From Paenibacillus polymyxa M1 (GTDB lineage: Bacteria; Bacillota; Bacilli; Paenibacillales; Paenibacillaceae): a stretch of 64,000 bases of DNA. Shown piece by piece: positions 56,180-64,000 of this stretch. The notes beneath the pieces are model-generated. The model was not told where the DNA came from. It saw nothing but the letters and a program-made list of their open reading frames with translations, and did not search any database. A program made the position numbers and the translations under genes. Position 1 is the first letter of the stretch. Every line of letters starts with the position of its first letter. The stretch lies in assembly GCF_000237325.1 (NCBI RefSeq), contig NC_017542.1:4542001-4606000 (forward strand), written 5' to 3'.

Positions 56180-56887
56180 TTACGAATTGGCAATGCCTGT
56201 GCCCAAAAATTCAGCCAGCACCGCGTTCATTTCATTTTCTGAGAGTCGATCCTTTGCCGGCACCTTTTTCACCGAAGTATTGGCGGCATGAATGACATTC
56301 ACATAGTTGCGAAGTGGAATCACCTCATGTGGCAGCTCCGTTACATATCCGTGTGTGCCTTTCCCAGGAATAACGACACGGTAATCATTCAGAAATTCCT
56401 CTACTTGATAGCGAAACACATAAAAGGAAGGCGAGCGGTGAAACACCGGTGCCATCTGTCCCTCAACCGCATCCCATAAGTACCCCATTTGATTTACCAG
56501 TGCAACTGTATCCGGTTGAAACTTGTAATCATGCAACTGCTGTACAAATGACTGGTGGTACAAATCGTCGGAATCAATTCTAGCAATGAGCAGTTCGTCC
56601 GCGCCTTCGATATACGCATTGATACGACGTTTACTTTCAATGCTCGTACCAAAACGGATGTGCTCGGGAATGGGTTCACGTTGGGCCAGTTCCTCTTCCA
56701 CAATGTCGCTGCATCCACCCGCCAACTTGACGACAGATAAAAAATCCGCATTCGTCTGATTGAGCAGACTCCGCAGTGTAAAGGTTCTGAATATATCCAA
56801 TCGCTCGCTAATCCACTCACGTGTCAGGCGGTTGGGATTCATCCCATAGTTATTAAAGTTAATTTCAATCACAATCTTGCGATTCAT
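56180..56887 (-). CDS. Putative rhamnosyltransferase/glycosyltransferase
   Basis: The 235-residue protein has IVIEINFNNYGMNPNRLTRE, FTLRSLLNQTNADFLSVV and a DXD-like LIARIDSDDLYHQSFVQQL, features of the putative rhamnosyl-transferase family and related GT-A enzymes. It contains no membrane segment. AGGGAGGAAG precedes the ATG. First gene of the leftward glycan operon, divergent from the GT-D gene. Sugar donor unknown. Confidence 0.75.
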   Translation of the reverse strand: MNRKIVIEINFNNYGMNPNRLTREWISERLDIFRTFTLRSLLNQTNADFLSVVKLAGGCSDIVEEELAQREPIPEHIRFGTSIESKRRINAYIEGADELLIARIDSDDLYHQSFVQQLHDYKFQPDTVALVNQMGYLWDAVEGQMAPVFHRSPSFYVFRYQVEEFLNDYRVVIPGKGTHGYVTELPHEVIPLRNYVNVIHAANTSVKKVPAKDRLSENEMNAVLAEFLGTGIANS

Positions 56888-57102
56888 TGAACTTCCTCCC
56901 TTTCATCCGTCTTCTCTCAAGTTATGAAGACGCTCCTGAAACGGCACGTACAGATGCAACAACTCTTGCAAAAATAGGTAGAATCGAAAAAGAATAGCCG
57001 TTCATACAAAAACCTTTTTACTTTCGACATATGATAGAATACGAAGTTTTTGGCTCTATTTGAAAAGTCGAACAAGCAGGACTGACAGGGAGGAAACAAG
57101 AT

Positions 57103-57816
57103 ATGACGGATCCAAAATATCTGGAGATTGACGAGGTATTGAAACGTTTGAAGCTAGCACTCGATCAGCACCAGCCCTTCTCACTCATACGTATTGGAGA
57201 TGGCGAAAATTTGGTATTGGCTCAAGACACCGTCTGGCCGATGGAAAAGGTGTTACAGGAACGCTGGGCAGTCAAAGCCAATCTCGGCCAAAAGGGACTA
57301 TTTCTGCCCAATACGGAACTACGAGACGCAGTGGCAGAGGCAGTGAGCAAAGCCAGCATAGCTGGCATTTTGCCTTATGATGACGAATCTATTAAAGCAC
57401 CATCCTATATGAAGCGGGAGCTGACCGATCAGGTCTTTGCACACTATGATCTTTCTCCCGCGCTGACTTGCCATGCCTGCCTGAATCGATATTTGGCGGA
57501 GACACCTGCTTTCTGGAACATCCTGGAAAATCGACGCATTCTACTGGTAACCCGGACAGCCGCTGAAGTAAAGCCTGTTCTTGAAGCCGAGCCGTACGGG
57601 CTGCATATCGCGCACACGATCGCATTTCATCAATATGAACAGATGCCGGAAACACTCGGGTGGATCGCAGCACACAAAGATGACTTTGATATTGCGCTGT
57701 TCTCTTGTGGTGTCAACGCAGTGGTATTGGCGCAAAAAACAGCAGAATTAACTGGCAAAGTAGGTATAGACTTCGGCAAGGCGATTAATATCGTCATGTT
57801 CGGCAAAGCTAATTAA
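57103..57816 (+). CDS. GT-D fold glycosyltransferase
   Basis: The 237-residue protein has FSLIRIGDGENLVLAQ near the N-terminus, matching the RIGDGE motif of GT-D (DUF1792-type) glycosyltransferases that add glucose to protein-linked glycans, and ends with DIALFSCGVNAVVLAQKTAE and IDFGKAINIVMF. AGGGAGGAAAC precedes the ATG. It is divergent from the glycan operon at 51847-56887 and probably works with it, perhaps on a surface or spore glycoprotein. Confidence 0.85.
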   Translation: MTDPKYLEIDEVLKRLKLALDQHQPFSLIRIGDGENLVLAQDTVWPMEKVLQERWAVKANLGQKGLFLPNTELRDAVAEAVSKASIAGILPYDDESIKAPSYMKRELTDQVFAHYDLSPALTCHACLNRYLAETPAFWNILENRRILLVTRTAAEVKPVLEAEPYGLHIAHTIAFHQYEQMPETLGWIAAHKDDFDIALFSCGVNAVVLAQKTAELTGKVGIDFGKAINIVMFGKAN

Positions 57817-57873
57817 AGAATGAAAGTAATATCTGAAAAAAAAATCAAATTCGGTAACTGTGCTCTGAATATC

Positions 57874-57912
57874 AAAAAAGCATCAGCAAAATGAAACCTG
57901 CTGGTGCTTTTT
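57874..57912 (+). terminator. Terminator after the GT-D gene
   Basis: AAAAAAGCATCAGCA pairs with TGCTGGTGCTTTTT, 58 bases after the stop codon. Confidence 0.8.
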
Positions 57913-57989
57913 GCTATCCATTGCTGCCATAAAGTTCGTATTTGCTCAAAATCATTCATATAAAGCCTTAGTGACTTCTTAAATAGAAT

Positions 57990-58018
57990 TTGAGATTCCC
58001 TGTCACTTCTTTTACAAT
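57990..58018 (+). promoter_or_regulatory. Promoter of the SGNH esterase gene
   Basis: TTGAGA (57990-57995) and TACAAT (58013-58018) have a 17-base spacer, 48 bases upstream of the start codon. Confidence 0.6.
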
Positions 58019-58065
58019 ATTACAGAAACTAGCATTCATTCGAGATCATGAGGAGGATGTTGAGT

Positions 58066-59193
58066 ATGTCGCATAACAAGAGATTAAAGACATATCCACT
58101 TGCAAAAGCAAAGTATGTAAAGGTTCATGGCCGAACTACGCCAACACTTACACCTCTCACTCTATTTTGGACAGGCAGCGGCATTGAATTGAATATGAAA
58201 GGCTCAGAGCTATGGATTGAAATCGAAGCCGATTATCAGATCTATGAGTCTTGGATCAGTATTGTCGTCAATGGTGTCCCGATGAGTCGGCTGATGGTGA
58301 CTGCTGGTCGGCATTGGATCTGTCTTTTGAGAGGTTTGAACTCTGACACGGTCAAAAATGTTCGTATCGTCAAGGATGTCCAGCCTATGAGTTCGGACTC
58401 ACGCTGCTTGTTGCAAATTCATGCCCTGAAGGTTGACGGAGAATTGCTGCCGGTCCCGGATAAACCTCTTAAGATAGAATTTATCGGTGACAGCATTACT
58501 TCAGGAGAAGGAACAATTGGAGCAAAGGAAGAGACAGACTGGGTTCCTATGCTGTTCACGGCCCTACGCAATTATACAGCCATAACAGCCGAGGCACTGA
58601 ATGCGGATTACCGAGTGTTCTCACAAAGCGGATGGGGTGTGCTAACAAGCTGGGATAACAATCCACATGGGAATATACCGGCATATTATGAGCAGATATG
58701 TGGTGTACTCACCGGCGAGAGAAATGAAGCATTAGGGGCCTTTGCCGATCATGATTTTACCTCTTGGCAGCCGGACGTGGTCGTAGTGAATTTGGCGACT
58801 AATGACGGTGGGGCCTTTTATTCTCCAGCATGGACAGACCCGGTAAGTGGGAAAGTGTATAAGCAACGTTTGAATGAGGATGGCACGTTCAATGAAGAAG
58901 ATTTACAAGCTTTTGAAAACGCTACCGAACATTTCCTTGTCAAGCTTCGGAGCTGCAATCCTACTGCCCATATTGTGTGGGCTTATGGAATGCTTGGTAC
59001 TCCAATGATGCCAGCGATCTACCGGGCGGTAGACGCGTACAAGAAAAGAACGAAGGATCGGAAGGTGTCGGTATTCCAACTGCCTAACACGACAGAAGAA
59101 ACGATAGGGTCTCGCAGCCATCCCGGACTTTCCGCCCATACTAAAGCAGCAGAAGAGTTGGCTGGGTATTTGCAAGAAATTTTAAAGAATTAA
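58066..59193 (+). CDS. SGNH-fold carbohydrate esterase
   Basis: The 375-residue protein has an N-terminal beta jelly-roll of about 130 residues (TLFWTGSGIELNMKGSELWI) and a C-terminal SGNH hydrolase with the catalytic Ser in FIGDSITSGEG, Gly/Asn in VVNLATNDGG and the Asp/His pair in SRSHPGLSAHTKAAEEL. This two-part layout is that of family CE2 acetyl esterases. It has no signal peptide, so it may act inside the cell. ATG 58066 follows GAGGAGG. It would deacetylate sugars or oligosaccharides. Confidence 0.88.
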   Translation: MSHNKRLKTYPLAKAKYVKVHGRTTPTLTPLTLFWTGSGIELNMKGSELWIEIEADYQIYESWISIVVNGVPMSRLMVTAGRHWICLLRGLNSDTVKNVRIVKDVQPMSSDSRCLLQIHALKVDGELLPVPDKPLKIEFIGDSITSGEGTIGAKEETDWVPMLFTALRNYTAITAEALNADYRVFSQSGWGVLTSWDNNPHGNIPAYYEQICGVLTGERNEALGAFADHDFTSWQPDVVVVNLATNDGGAFYSPAWTDPVSGKVYKQRLNEDGTFNEEDLQAFENATEHFLVKLRSCNPTAHIVWAYGMLGTPMMPAIYRAVDAYKKRTKDRKVSVFQLPNTTEETIGSRSHPGLSAHTKAAEELAGYLQEILKN

Positions 59194-59289
59194 AAGCCGG
59201 GAAACACAATCAAACTTTATAGAATACACTTCGAGAGAAATCACAACAATCAGATCATTTGTGTTCTGAGTGTTGTGGTTAAAGATCAT

Positions 59290-59329
59290 AGCCACAGCCT
59301 GCGGCAAATATCTGCCTCAGGCTGTGGCT
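59290..59329. terminator. Strong hairpin between converging genes
   Basis: AGCCACAGCCTGCGGCA and TGCCTCAGGCTGTGGCT pair with one mismatch. No long T-run follows on either strand. The remaining bases of 59194-59414 show nothing else. Confidence 0.55.
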
Positions 59330-59414
59330 GGTAGGCTTGAAGCGCAGCCCCCTAATCCAGGAAAACCATGAATAGGTAGCAAACCTGAACCAGGGAATAC
59401 TTGTCTGATATATT

Positions 59415-59831
59415 TTACAAAAACGGAGTTGAAGCGATGCCCGTGAATACCTCAGGACCATTACGAACAGTGGTCGATACACCCGAAATATAAGAAGAAT
59501 ATACCGTCTGTATTGCCCAAGGAGCGGACAAATCCTGTGCATTAAAAGCTTGCGTTTCATTTGATCCTGTCACGCCCAGCACCCCCTCGGCGCGGTAGAC
59601 TACCTCGCTCGGATCATAGTCGGCTCCACGCACGATTTCAACCGCATACGTATCACCAAGCTCACCGATCAGACCAATCGAACCACTAAAAGACACAATC
59701 GGATTCGGCACAAGAAAGGTTCGCAGCGTAATCATACCGAATCGCTCTGGTACAGGACCCAATTGAATATCGGGACCCTCCCCTGTTTTTGATGAATTGG
59801 TGAAGCTTCTCATATCTAGAAAAAAACCCAT
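59415..59831 (-). CDS. Hypothetical protein, 138 residues, beta-rich
   Basis: The protein has no signal peptide or membrane segment. It is rich in Ser, Thr, Gly and Val with alternating hydrophobic residues (MITLRTFLVPNPIVSFSGSIGLIGE, YAVEIVRGADYDPSEVVYRAEG), suggesting a small beta-sandwich. GGAGGGATAAGGT precedes the ATG, a clear ribosome site. It is a single gene divergent from the chemoreceptor. I do not recognise the family; a spore-surface protein is one possibility without direct evidence. Confidence 0.7.
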   Translation of the reverse strand: MGFFLDMRSFTNSSKTGEGPDIQLGPVPERFGMITLRTFLVPNPIVSFSGSIGLIGELGDTYAVEIVRGADYDPSEVVYRAEGVLGVTGSNETQAFNAQDLSAPWAIQTVYSSYISGVSTTVRNGPEVFTGIASTPFL

Positions 59832-59995
59832 ACCTTATCCCTCCAATTGCAAGATACTCCATGCTATGCAAGCAATTTCTTAGACGTATTGGACAAATTA
59901 GCAATAAATCTATCAATTCAGCTCGAAAAAACCGATAGTAAATACATATGGTGTAAGCTTTTGAAATGAATATATAGATAGAAAGCAGGGGTTTG

Positions 59996-61975
59996 ATGAA
60001 ACAACTGAAACGACTGAAAACATTAACACTACGCAAGAAATTGACAGCAGCATTCCTGCTGGTCATGCTTGTTCCTAGTATTATTGTGGGCTCTTTCTCT
60101 TATCAGGCAGCATATAACCAGACTGATCGCCAATTACAGGACAGTGCGACATCTAGCGTTACCGCATCTGATCGTGCAGTTACTCAAACGATTCAAGCCA
60201 AACTCGCCGATCTGGAATATTACTCTACAACGTTGACGGCTAGTGATGACAGCGCTGAGGCAGATGATGCCATTCTAAAAAGATTACAAGTGTATTTGAA
60301 AATGCATACGGAAGTTGTTGATATGTTTGTAGGAACTCCCGAAGGTAAACTTATCATTGGCAAAGCTGTAGGCTCCACAAACGATCCTCGAGAGCGTCCG
60401 TGGTATAAACAGGCCATGGAGAAACCCGGTCAAACCGTAATCAGCCCTGTCGGGCTCAATACGGCCAAGGTCCCCGTTGTGTACATTTCACGTACACTTC
60501 CCGACAACAGCGGCGTTCTCGGTCTTTCTCTGAATTTGAATAATTTAAAAGAAATCACAAAGCTAAGAATCGGACAAAATGGATATATTGTGATATTTGA
60601 TAGTACCAAACGTATCGTTACCCACCCGACAGAAGTCAGTGGGAGTACCGAAATGGGAGAAAAAACGCCTGAATTGTTTGCCTCCAAGGAAGGCAGCTTC
60701 GATCACAATGATGCTGGCGTAGCTAAACATCTGATCTTCAAAACCAATGAGCTGACAGGCTGGAAAATTGCCGGAACGATGGACAAATCAGAAACCCGTG
60801 CCTCCGCCCAACCGATTCTTCTCACGACAATCGTAGTGTTGGTCATTGCAGCCATCATCATTGGTGTGCTCGCAATGTGGCTAATCAGCAGCATCCTTAA
60901 ACCTATCCATAGATTGCGTAACTCTATGGATGCCATCAGCCAAGGTAATCTATCGATTAACGTGGCTACGAACAGCACAGATGAAATTGGTGAACTATCG
61001 AGATACTTCCAGCAAATGGTGGATAATCTGCGTAACATGATTAGAGAAATTCAGGCAATGACAGGCAATTTGTCAGCATCCTCGCAAGAGCTTGCCGCAG
61101 GTGCAGAACAAACGACCCGTGCCATCGAGCATGTGACCATAGCCATTCAGGATGTCGCTGCCGGCAGCGAACGTCAGGTGGACAGTGCTAAAGATAATCA
61201 GGAACGAGTTAGCGGCATGTCTGCTGACATTACAGCTATGACCGACACCATGGCAGAAATGACCACTTATTCCGCACAAGCTATTCAGGCGTCGGATGCA
61301 GGCAGTGAGCATATCGGCAATAGTGTCATCTCCATCGATGGTATTCGCACTACCGTGGAAGAGCTCGATACGATTATCAGCGCTTTGAGTGACCGGTCCG
61401 GGCGAATCGGAACGATTGTCACCGTCATTACGGAAATTGCTAGCCAGACTAATCTGCTCGCACTGAACGCTTCTATTGAAGCAGCACGCGCAGGGGAGCA
61501 TGGCAAAGGTTTTGCTGTCGTAGCAACAGAGGTTCGCAAGCTGGCTGAAAACTCAGCTTATTCCGCACAGCAAATTCGTGAACAAATTCAAGGGATACAG
61601 AGCGGTGTATCTGAAGCTCTAATCGCTATGGAATCTGCCAAGGAACGTGTAACTGAAGGCATCAATTCCATTGATCTATCCGGTCGCTCCTTCTCGCGCA
61701 TCCGTAGAGCGGTAGCCAAATCAGCGAAGCAGCTCGATAACGTGGCCGCTTCTACCGCCGGAGTTGCTAATGGAACGAATGCAGTCGTTAGCAGCATGGA
61801 GGAAATTACACGCATCGCTGAAGAAGCAGCCTCTCATACAGAGACTGTGTCCGCAGCCGCAGAGGAACAGCTCGCCTCCATGGAAGAGATCGGCTCGTCT
61901 GCCGCAGATTTGACCCGTCTGGCAGAGCAGCTTCAAGATTTGCTGACACAATTCCAATTGGATGAAACAAAATAA
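59996..61975 (+). CDS. Methyl-accepting chemotaxis protein
   Basis: The 659-residue transmembrane chemoreceptor has a first membrane segment (about residues 17-35), an extracellular dCache-type sensor of about 230 residues (with [14 protein letters not shown]), a second membrane segment ([19 protein letters not shown]), a HAMP domain and a long helical signalling domain with the hairpin tip [41 protein letters not shown]. It signals to CheA/CheW. Its ligand is unknown; dCache domains bind amino acids or small organic molecules. The YjfB peptide follows by 57 bases, so both may be co-expressed with motility. Confidence 0.95.
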   Translation: MKQLKRLKTLTLRKKLTAAFLLVMLVPSIIVGSFSYQAAYNQTDRQLQDSATSSVTASDRAVTQTIQAKLADLEYYSTTLTASDDSAEADDAILKRLQVYLKMHTEVVDMFVGTPEGKLIIGKAVGSTNDPRERPWYKQAMEKPGQTVISPVGLNTAKVPVVYISRTLPDNSGVLGLSLNLNNLKEITKLRIGQNGYIVIFDSTKRIVTHPTEVSGSTEMGEKTPELFASKEGSFDHNDAGVAKHLIFKTNELTGWKIAGTMDKSETRASAQPILLTTIVVLVIAAIIIGVLAMWLISSILKPIHRLRNSMDAISQGNLSINVATNSTDEIGELSRYFQQMVDNLRNMIREIQAMTGNLSASSQELAAGAEQTTRAIEHVTIAIQDVAAGSERQVDSAKDNQERVSGMSADITAMTDTMAEMTTYSAQAIQASDAGSEHIGNSVISIDGIRTTVEELDTIISALSDRSGRIGTIVTVITEIASQTNLLALNASIEAARAGEHGKGFAVVATEVRKLAENSAYSAQQIREQIQGIQSGVSEALIAMESAKERVTEGINSIDLSGRSFSRIRRAVAKSAKQLDNVAASTAGVANGTNAVVSSMEEITRIAEEAASHTETVSAAAEEQLASMEEIGSSAADLTRLAEQLQDLLTQFQLDETK

Positions 61976-62032
61976 CCATTCCTACCGATAAATACAGAGA
62001 AAGCGAATTATCAAAATGAAGGAGGATGGAAC

Positions 62033-62209
62033 ATGGATATCGCAGCATTATCCACAGGTATGAGTCAGGCCAGCTTGGCTCAAGCCGTAAGTGTGAAGGT
62101 ATTGGGTATGGCTAAGGATCAGGCTAGTGAACAAGGACAGGCTTTGGTACAGATGATGGAAAAAAGCGTACAACCACATCTTGGGGGTCAACTGGACATC
62201 CGGGCATAA
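62033..62209 (+). CDS. YjfB-family putative motility peptide
   Basis: A 58-residue protein begins MDIAALSTGMSQASLAQAV and contains VSVKVLGMAKDQASEQG and LVQMMEKSV, matching the short YjfB family, which is linked to motility and sigma-D control in Bacillus. AAGGAGG lies 7 bases upstream of ATG. It follows the chemoreceptor in the same direction. A terminator follows at 62234. Function within motility is not established. Confidence 0.88.
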   Translation: MDIAALSTGMSQASLAQAVSVKVLGMAKDQASEQGQALVQMMEKSVQPHLGGQLDIRA

Positions 62210-62233
62210 GTACATCCTATTCATGATGAAAGG

Positions 62234-62278
62234 CGATTCTACTCAGGTCTGTACAGACCCGGGCAGAATCGTTTTTTT
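62234..62278 (+). terminator. Terminator after yjfB
   Basis: CGATTCT pairs with AGAATCG around an inner GGTCTGTACAGACC hairpin, followed by T7. Confidence 0.8.
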
Positions 62279-62397
62279 ATCTCCCTATTTTTCGTTCAGC
62301 ATAAAACGTAGTAAACTAGACATATCGTCCACGACCTCGGTTCGGAGGATAGCGCAATATAAACACAATTTACATTTAAAAGGAGGATACATAGTTT

Positions 62398-63753
62398 ATG
62401 AGGTATACTGAATATTTTGAAAAAGCCAGAGAACAACAACTGGGCGAACTACAGGAATGGCTATCCATTCCCAGTATCTCCGCATTATCGGAGCACAAAA
62501 AAGACATTAACCAAGCAGCCGAATGGCTAGCAGCCAAACTGACTGCTGCAGGCTTGGAAAACGTTGAAATTATTCCGACCAAAGGCCACCCGCTGGTGTA
62601 CGCCGACCATTTGCATGCACCTGGCAAGCCAACCATCCTCGTGTATGGACACTATGATGTACAACCTGTAGACCCGCTTCACCTGTGGGAAACGCCACCG
62701 TTTGAGCCATCTATTCGCGATGGAAAATTGTATGCGCGCGGAGCGACAGACGATAAGGGGCAAGTTTTCTTGCACATTAAGGCGGTTGAGGCCATTTTGA
62801 AGCAGGAAGGCAAATTGCCGCTGAACATCAAATTCTGCATTGAAGGCGAGGAGGAAGTGTCCAGTCCGAACCTGCTTGAGTTTTTGCACACTGGCGCTGA
62901 ACGTCTGGCAGCCGACGCTGTACTGGTGTCTGACACCTCTCTAATCGAAAAAGGGAAGCCTGCGATTTGCACTGGTTTGCGTGGACTGTGCTCACTGGAA
63001 GTCGCCATTCACACGGCGAACACGGATCTGCATTCCGGCTCCTTCGGTGGCGGTGTGCCGAATGCCCTGCATGCTCTGGTGTCCCTGCTGGCAACCCTGC
63101 ATGACGATAAAGGCCGCGTTAGCGTCGAAGGATTCTACGACGATGTTGCTCCATTATCGGCAGACATGAAAGAAGAATTCGTGAAGCAAGGCTTCAATGA
63201 GAGCAAACTGCAACAAGATCTTGCACTTGATTCCCTCTATGGCGAAGAAGGATTCAGCTTCGTCGAGCGTGTTGGGGCTCGTCCTACACTGGAGCTGAAC
63301 GGCGTATATGGCGGCTTCCAGGGTGAAGGTACGAAAACCGTCATTCCGAAGGAAGCTCATGCTAAGATCACCTGTCGCCTGGTAGCTAACCAGAATCCAC
63401 AAGATATTCTGGACAAAATCGAGCGCCATTTACGCGCCCACGTTCAGGCAGGAGCTACTCTGGATATTCAACAAGGTGAGAAAGCGAACGCCTTTAACAT
63501 CGACCCGTCACATGCGTTTTTACAAGCAGCAGCGGATGCCTTTGAGAAGGTATACGGTGTACGTGCCCTATTTACCAAGGATGGAGGCTCCATTCCGATC
63601 GTGGAAACCTTCTCCCGTGTACTGAGTGCTCCAGTTGTATTGATGGGCTTCGGCTTGCCAGATGAAAACCTGCATGCACCAAACGAGCATTTTAATTTGG
63701 AGAATTTCGATAAGGGTATGCTGACGATTGTGGAGTTTTTGAAATCTGTGTAA
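62398..63753 (+). CDS. M20-family dipeptidase
   Basis: The 451-residue metallopeptidase has the zinc motifs LVYGHYDVQPVDPLHLW, RGATDDKGQ, EGEEEVSSPN and, in the dimerisation/catalytic parts, HSGSFGGGVPNALHAL and HAPNEHFNLENF. The set fits the M20 dipeptidase group (carnosinase-/PepV-like) cleaving dipeptides. AAAGGAGGA precedes the ATG. It is a single gene between terminators. Confidence 0.93.
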   Translation: MRYTEYFEKAREQQLGELQEWLSIPSISALSEHKKDINQAAEWLAAKLTAAGLENVEIIPTKGHPLVYADHLHAPGKPTILVYGHYDVQPVDPLHLWETPPFEPSIRDGKLYARGATDDKGQVFLHIKAVEAILKQEGKLPLNIKFCIEGEEEVSSPNLLEFLHTGAERLAADAVLVSDTSLIEKGKPAICTGLRGLCSLEVAIHTANTDLHSGSFGGGVPNALHALVSLLATLHDDKGRVSVEGFYDDVAPLSADMKEEFVKQGFNESKLQQDLALDSLYGEEGFSFVERVGARPTLELNGVYGGFQGEGTKTVIPKEAHAKITCRLVANQNPQDILDKIERHLRAHVQAGATLDIQQGEKANAFNIDPSHAFLQAAADAFEKVYGVRALFTKDGGSIPIVETFSRVLSAPVVLMGFGLPDENLHAPNEHFNLENFDKGMLTIVEFLKSV

Positions 63754-63786
63754 GCATATGACAACTTCTAATAGCTAAGTTACAAT

Positions 63787-63817
63787 AGAGAGGGCGAAAG
63801 CCCTTTCTATTTTTTTA
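63787..63817 (+). terminator. Terminator after the dipeptidase gene
   Basis: AGAGAGGGC pairs with GCCCTTTCT around GAAA, followed by ATTTTTTT. Confidence 0.85.
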
Positions 63818-63879
63818 GAGGAGCGCTGCACAATATGATTATCCAGTTCATTCGTTTACGGTAATGTGAGGTACAGTTC

Positions 63880-63990
63880 ATGAAAACTCAACCATTTTTT
63901 TCGAGGATGGGTTGGGTTTATTTGGCTGTGCCTTTTTTCATTCACCCAATACGAATGAACGAGGTGCTTTTCTATGTCCAAATGGAATAA
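63880..63990 (+). CDS. Possible 36-residue leader peptide
   Basis: GTGAGG precedes ATG 63880 by about eight bases, and the frame runs 36 codons to TAA 63990. The product is hydrophobic and aromatic in the middle (WVYLAVPFFIHP). It overlaps, in another frame, the start of the cut-off gene at 63974, so it may be a leader that couples translation, or chance. I do not recognise it. Confidence 0.25.
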   Translation: MKTQPFFSRMGWVYLAVPFFIHPIRMNEVLFYVQME

Positions 63991-64000
63991 ACACGAGATG
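63974..64000 (+). CDS. Start of a gene cut by the window edge (SDR-like)
   Basis: ATG 63974 follows CGAGGTG at seven bases and opens MSKWNKHEM before the window ends. From memory, several short-chain dehydrogenases of Bacillus and Paenibacillus open with a similar Lys-Trp-rich start before the Rossmann motif, but nine residues are too few to be sure. Confidence 0.4.

Noticed and set aside
57000..57040. Sporulation sigma-E/K-type promoter (CATATGATA) before the GT-D gene
   Set aside because: The -10-like word fits but no -35 element lies at the required distance, so the match is not convincing.

Overview
The window reads as a chromosomal segment of a low-to-mid GC, spore-forming Bacillota, most likely a Paenibacillus of the polymyxa group. 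Reasons: strong AGGAGG ribosome sites, a GerM-type germination/sporulation lipoprotein, a YjfB-type motility peptide, tandem glycine and TPP riboswitches, LicT-type antitermination, and overall gene content. No transposase, CRISPR array, rRNA or phage gene was seen. All identifications come from reading motifs; no database was searched.

Region 1 (1-6340) is a clearly AT-rich island holding a putative RiPP system. Reading leftward from a promoter near 3950 are a radical SAM/SPASM maturase, a small exported beta-rich protein, a 31-residue three-cysteine precursor candidate (1774-1869), a strong hairpin, and an ABC exporter. Next to it, reading rightward, is an Agr-like LytTR regulator and a GHKL sensor kinase split by one in-frame stop. 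This is the best candidate for an undescribed system.

Region 2 (6413-14243) holds an AgcS amino-acid symporter behind a glycine riboswitch, then a beta-glucoside unit: GH1 phospho-glucosidase, LacI regulator, LicT antiterminator and PTS EIIBCA, with two RAT/terminator pairs. A paralogous LacI plus a GH4 phospho-glucosidase lies 26 kb away (36453-38952).

Region 3 (14327-29137) is a surface-glycan locus: GDP-mannose synthesis (ManC), a 1475-residue GT-C-like membrane protein, GT2 and GT4 glycosyltransferases and a flippase. Signalling proteins are woven in, several of them degenerate: a response regulator without its phospho-Asp, a kinase-like protein without a clear H-box or G2 box, and a GT2 with a receiver-like N-terminal domain.

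Region 4 (29138-48802) is mostly housekeeping: malic enzyme; a TPP-riboswitch tenA-thiM-thiD-thiE operon; HxlR/arginase-like pair; tRNA-Arg with a degenerate tandem copy; asnB; rdgB-rph; gerM; a PgpA-family gene; and a TetR/SDR pair with matching 15-bp operators.

Region 5 (48893-64000) has an MBL hydrolase, two methyltransferases, a DUF72 protein, a second glycan operon (51847-56887: GT2-TPR, methyltransferase, UDP-sugar dehydrogenase, 4,6-dehydratase-like SDR, glycosyltransferase) with a divergent GT-D glycosyltransferase, an SGNH esterase, a chemoreceptor with YjfB, an M20 dipeptidase, and the start of a cut-off gene at the right edge.
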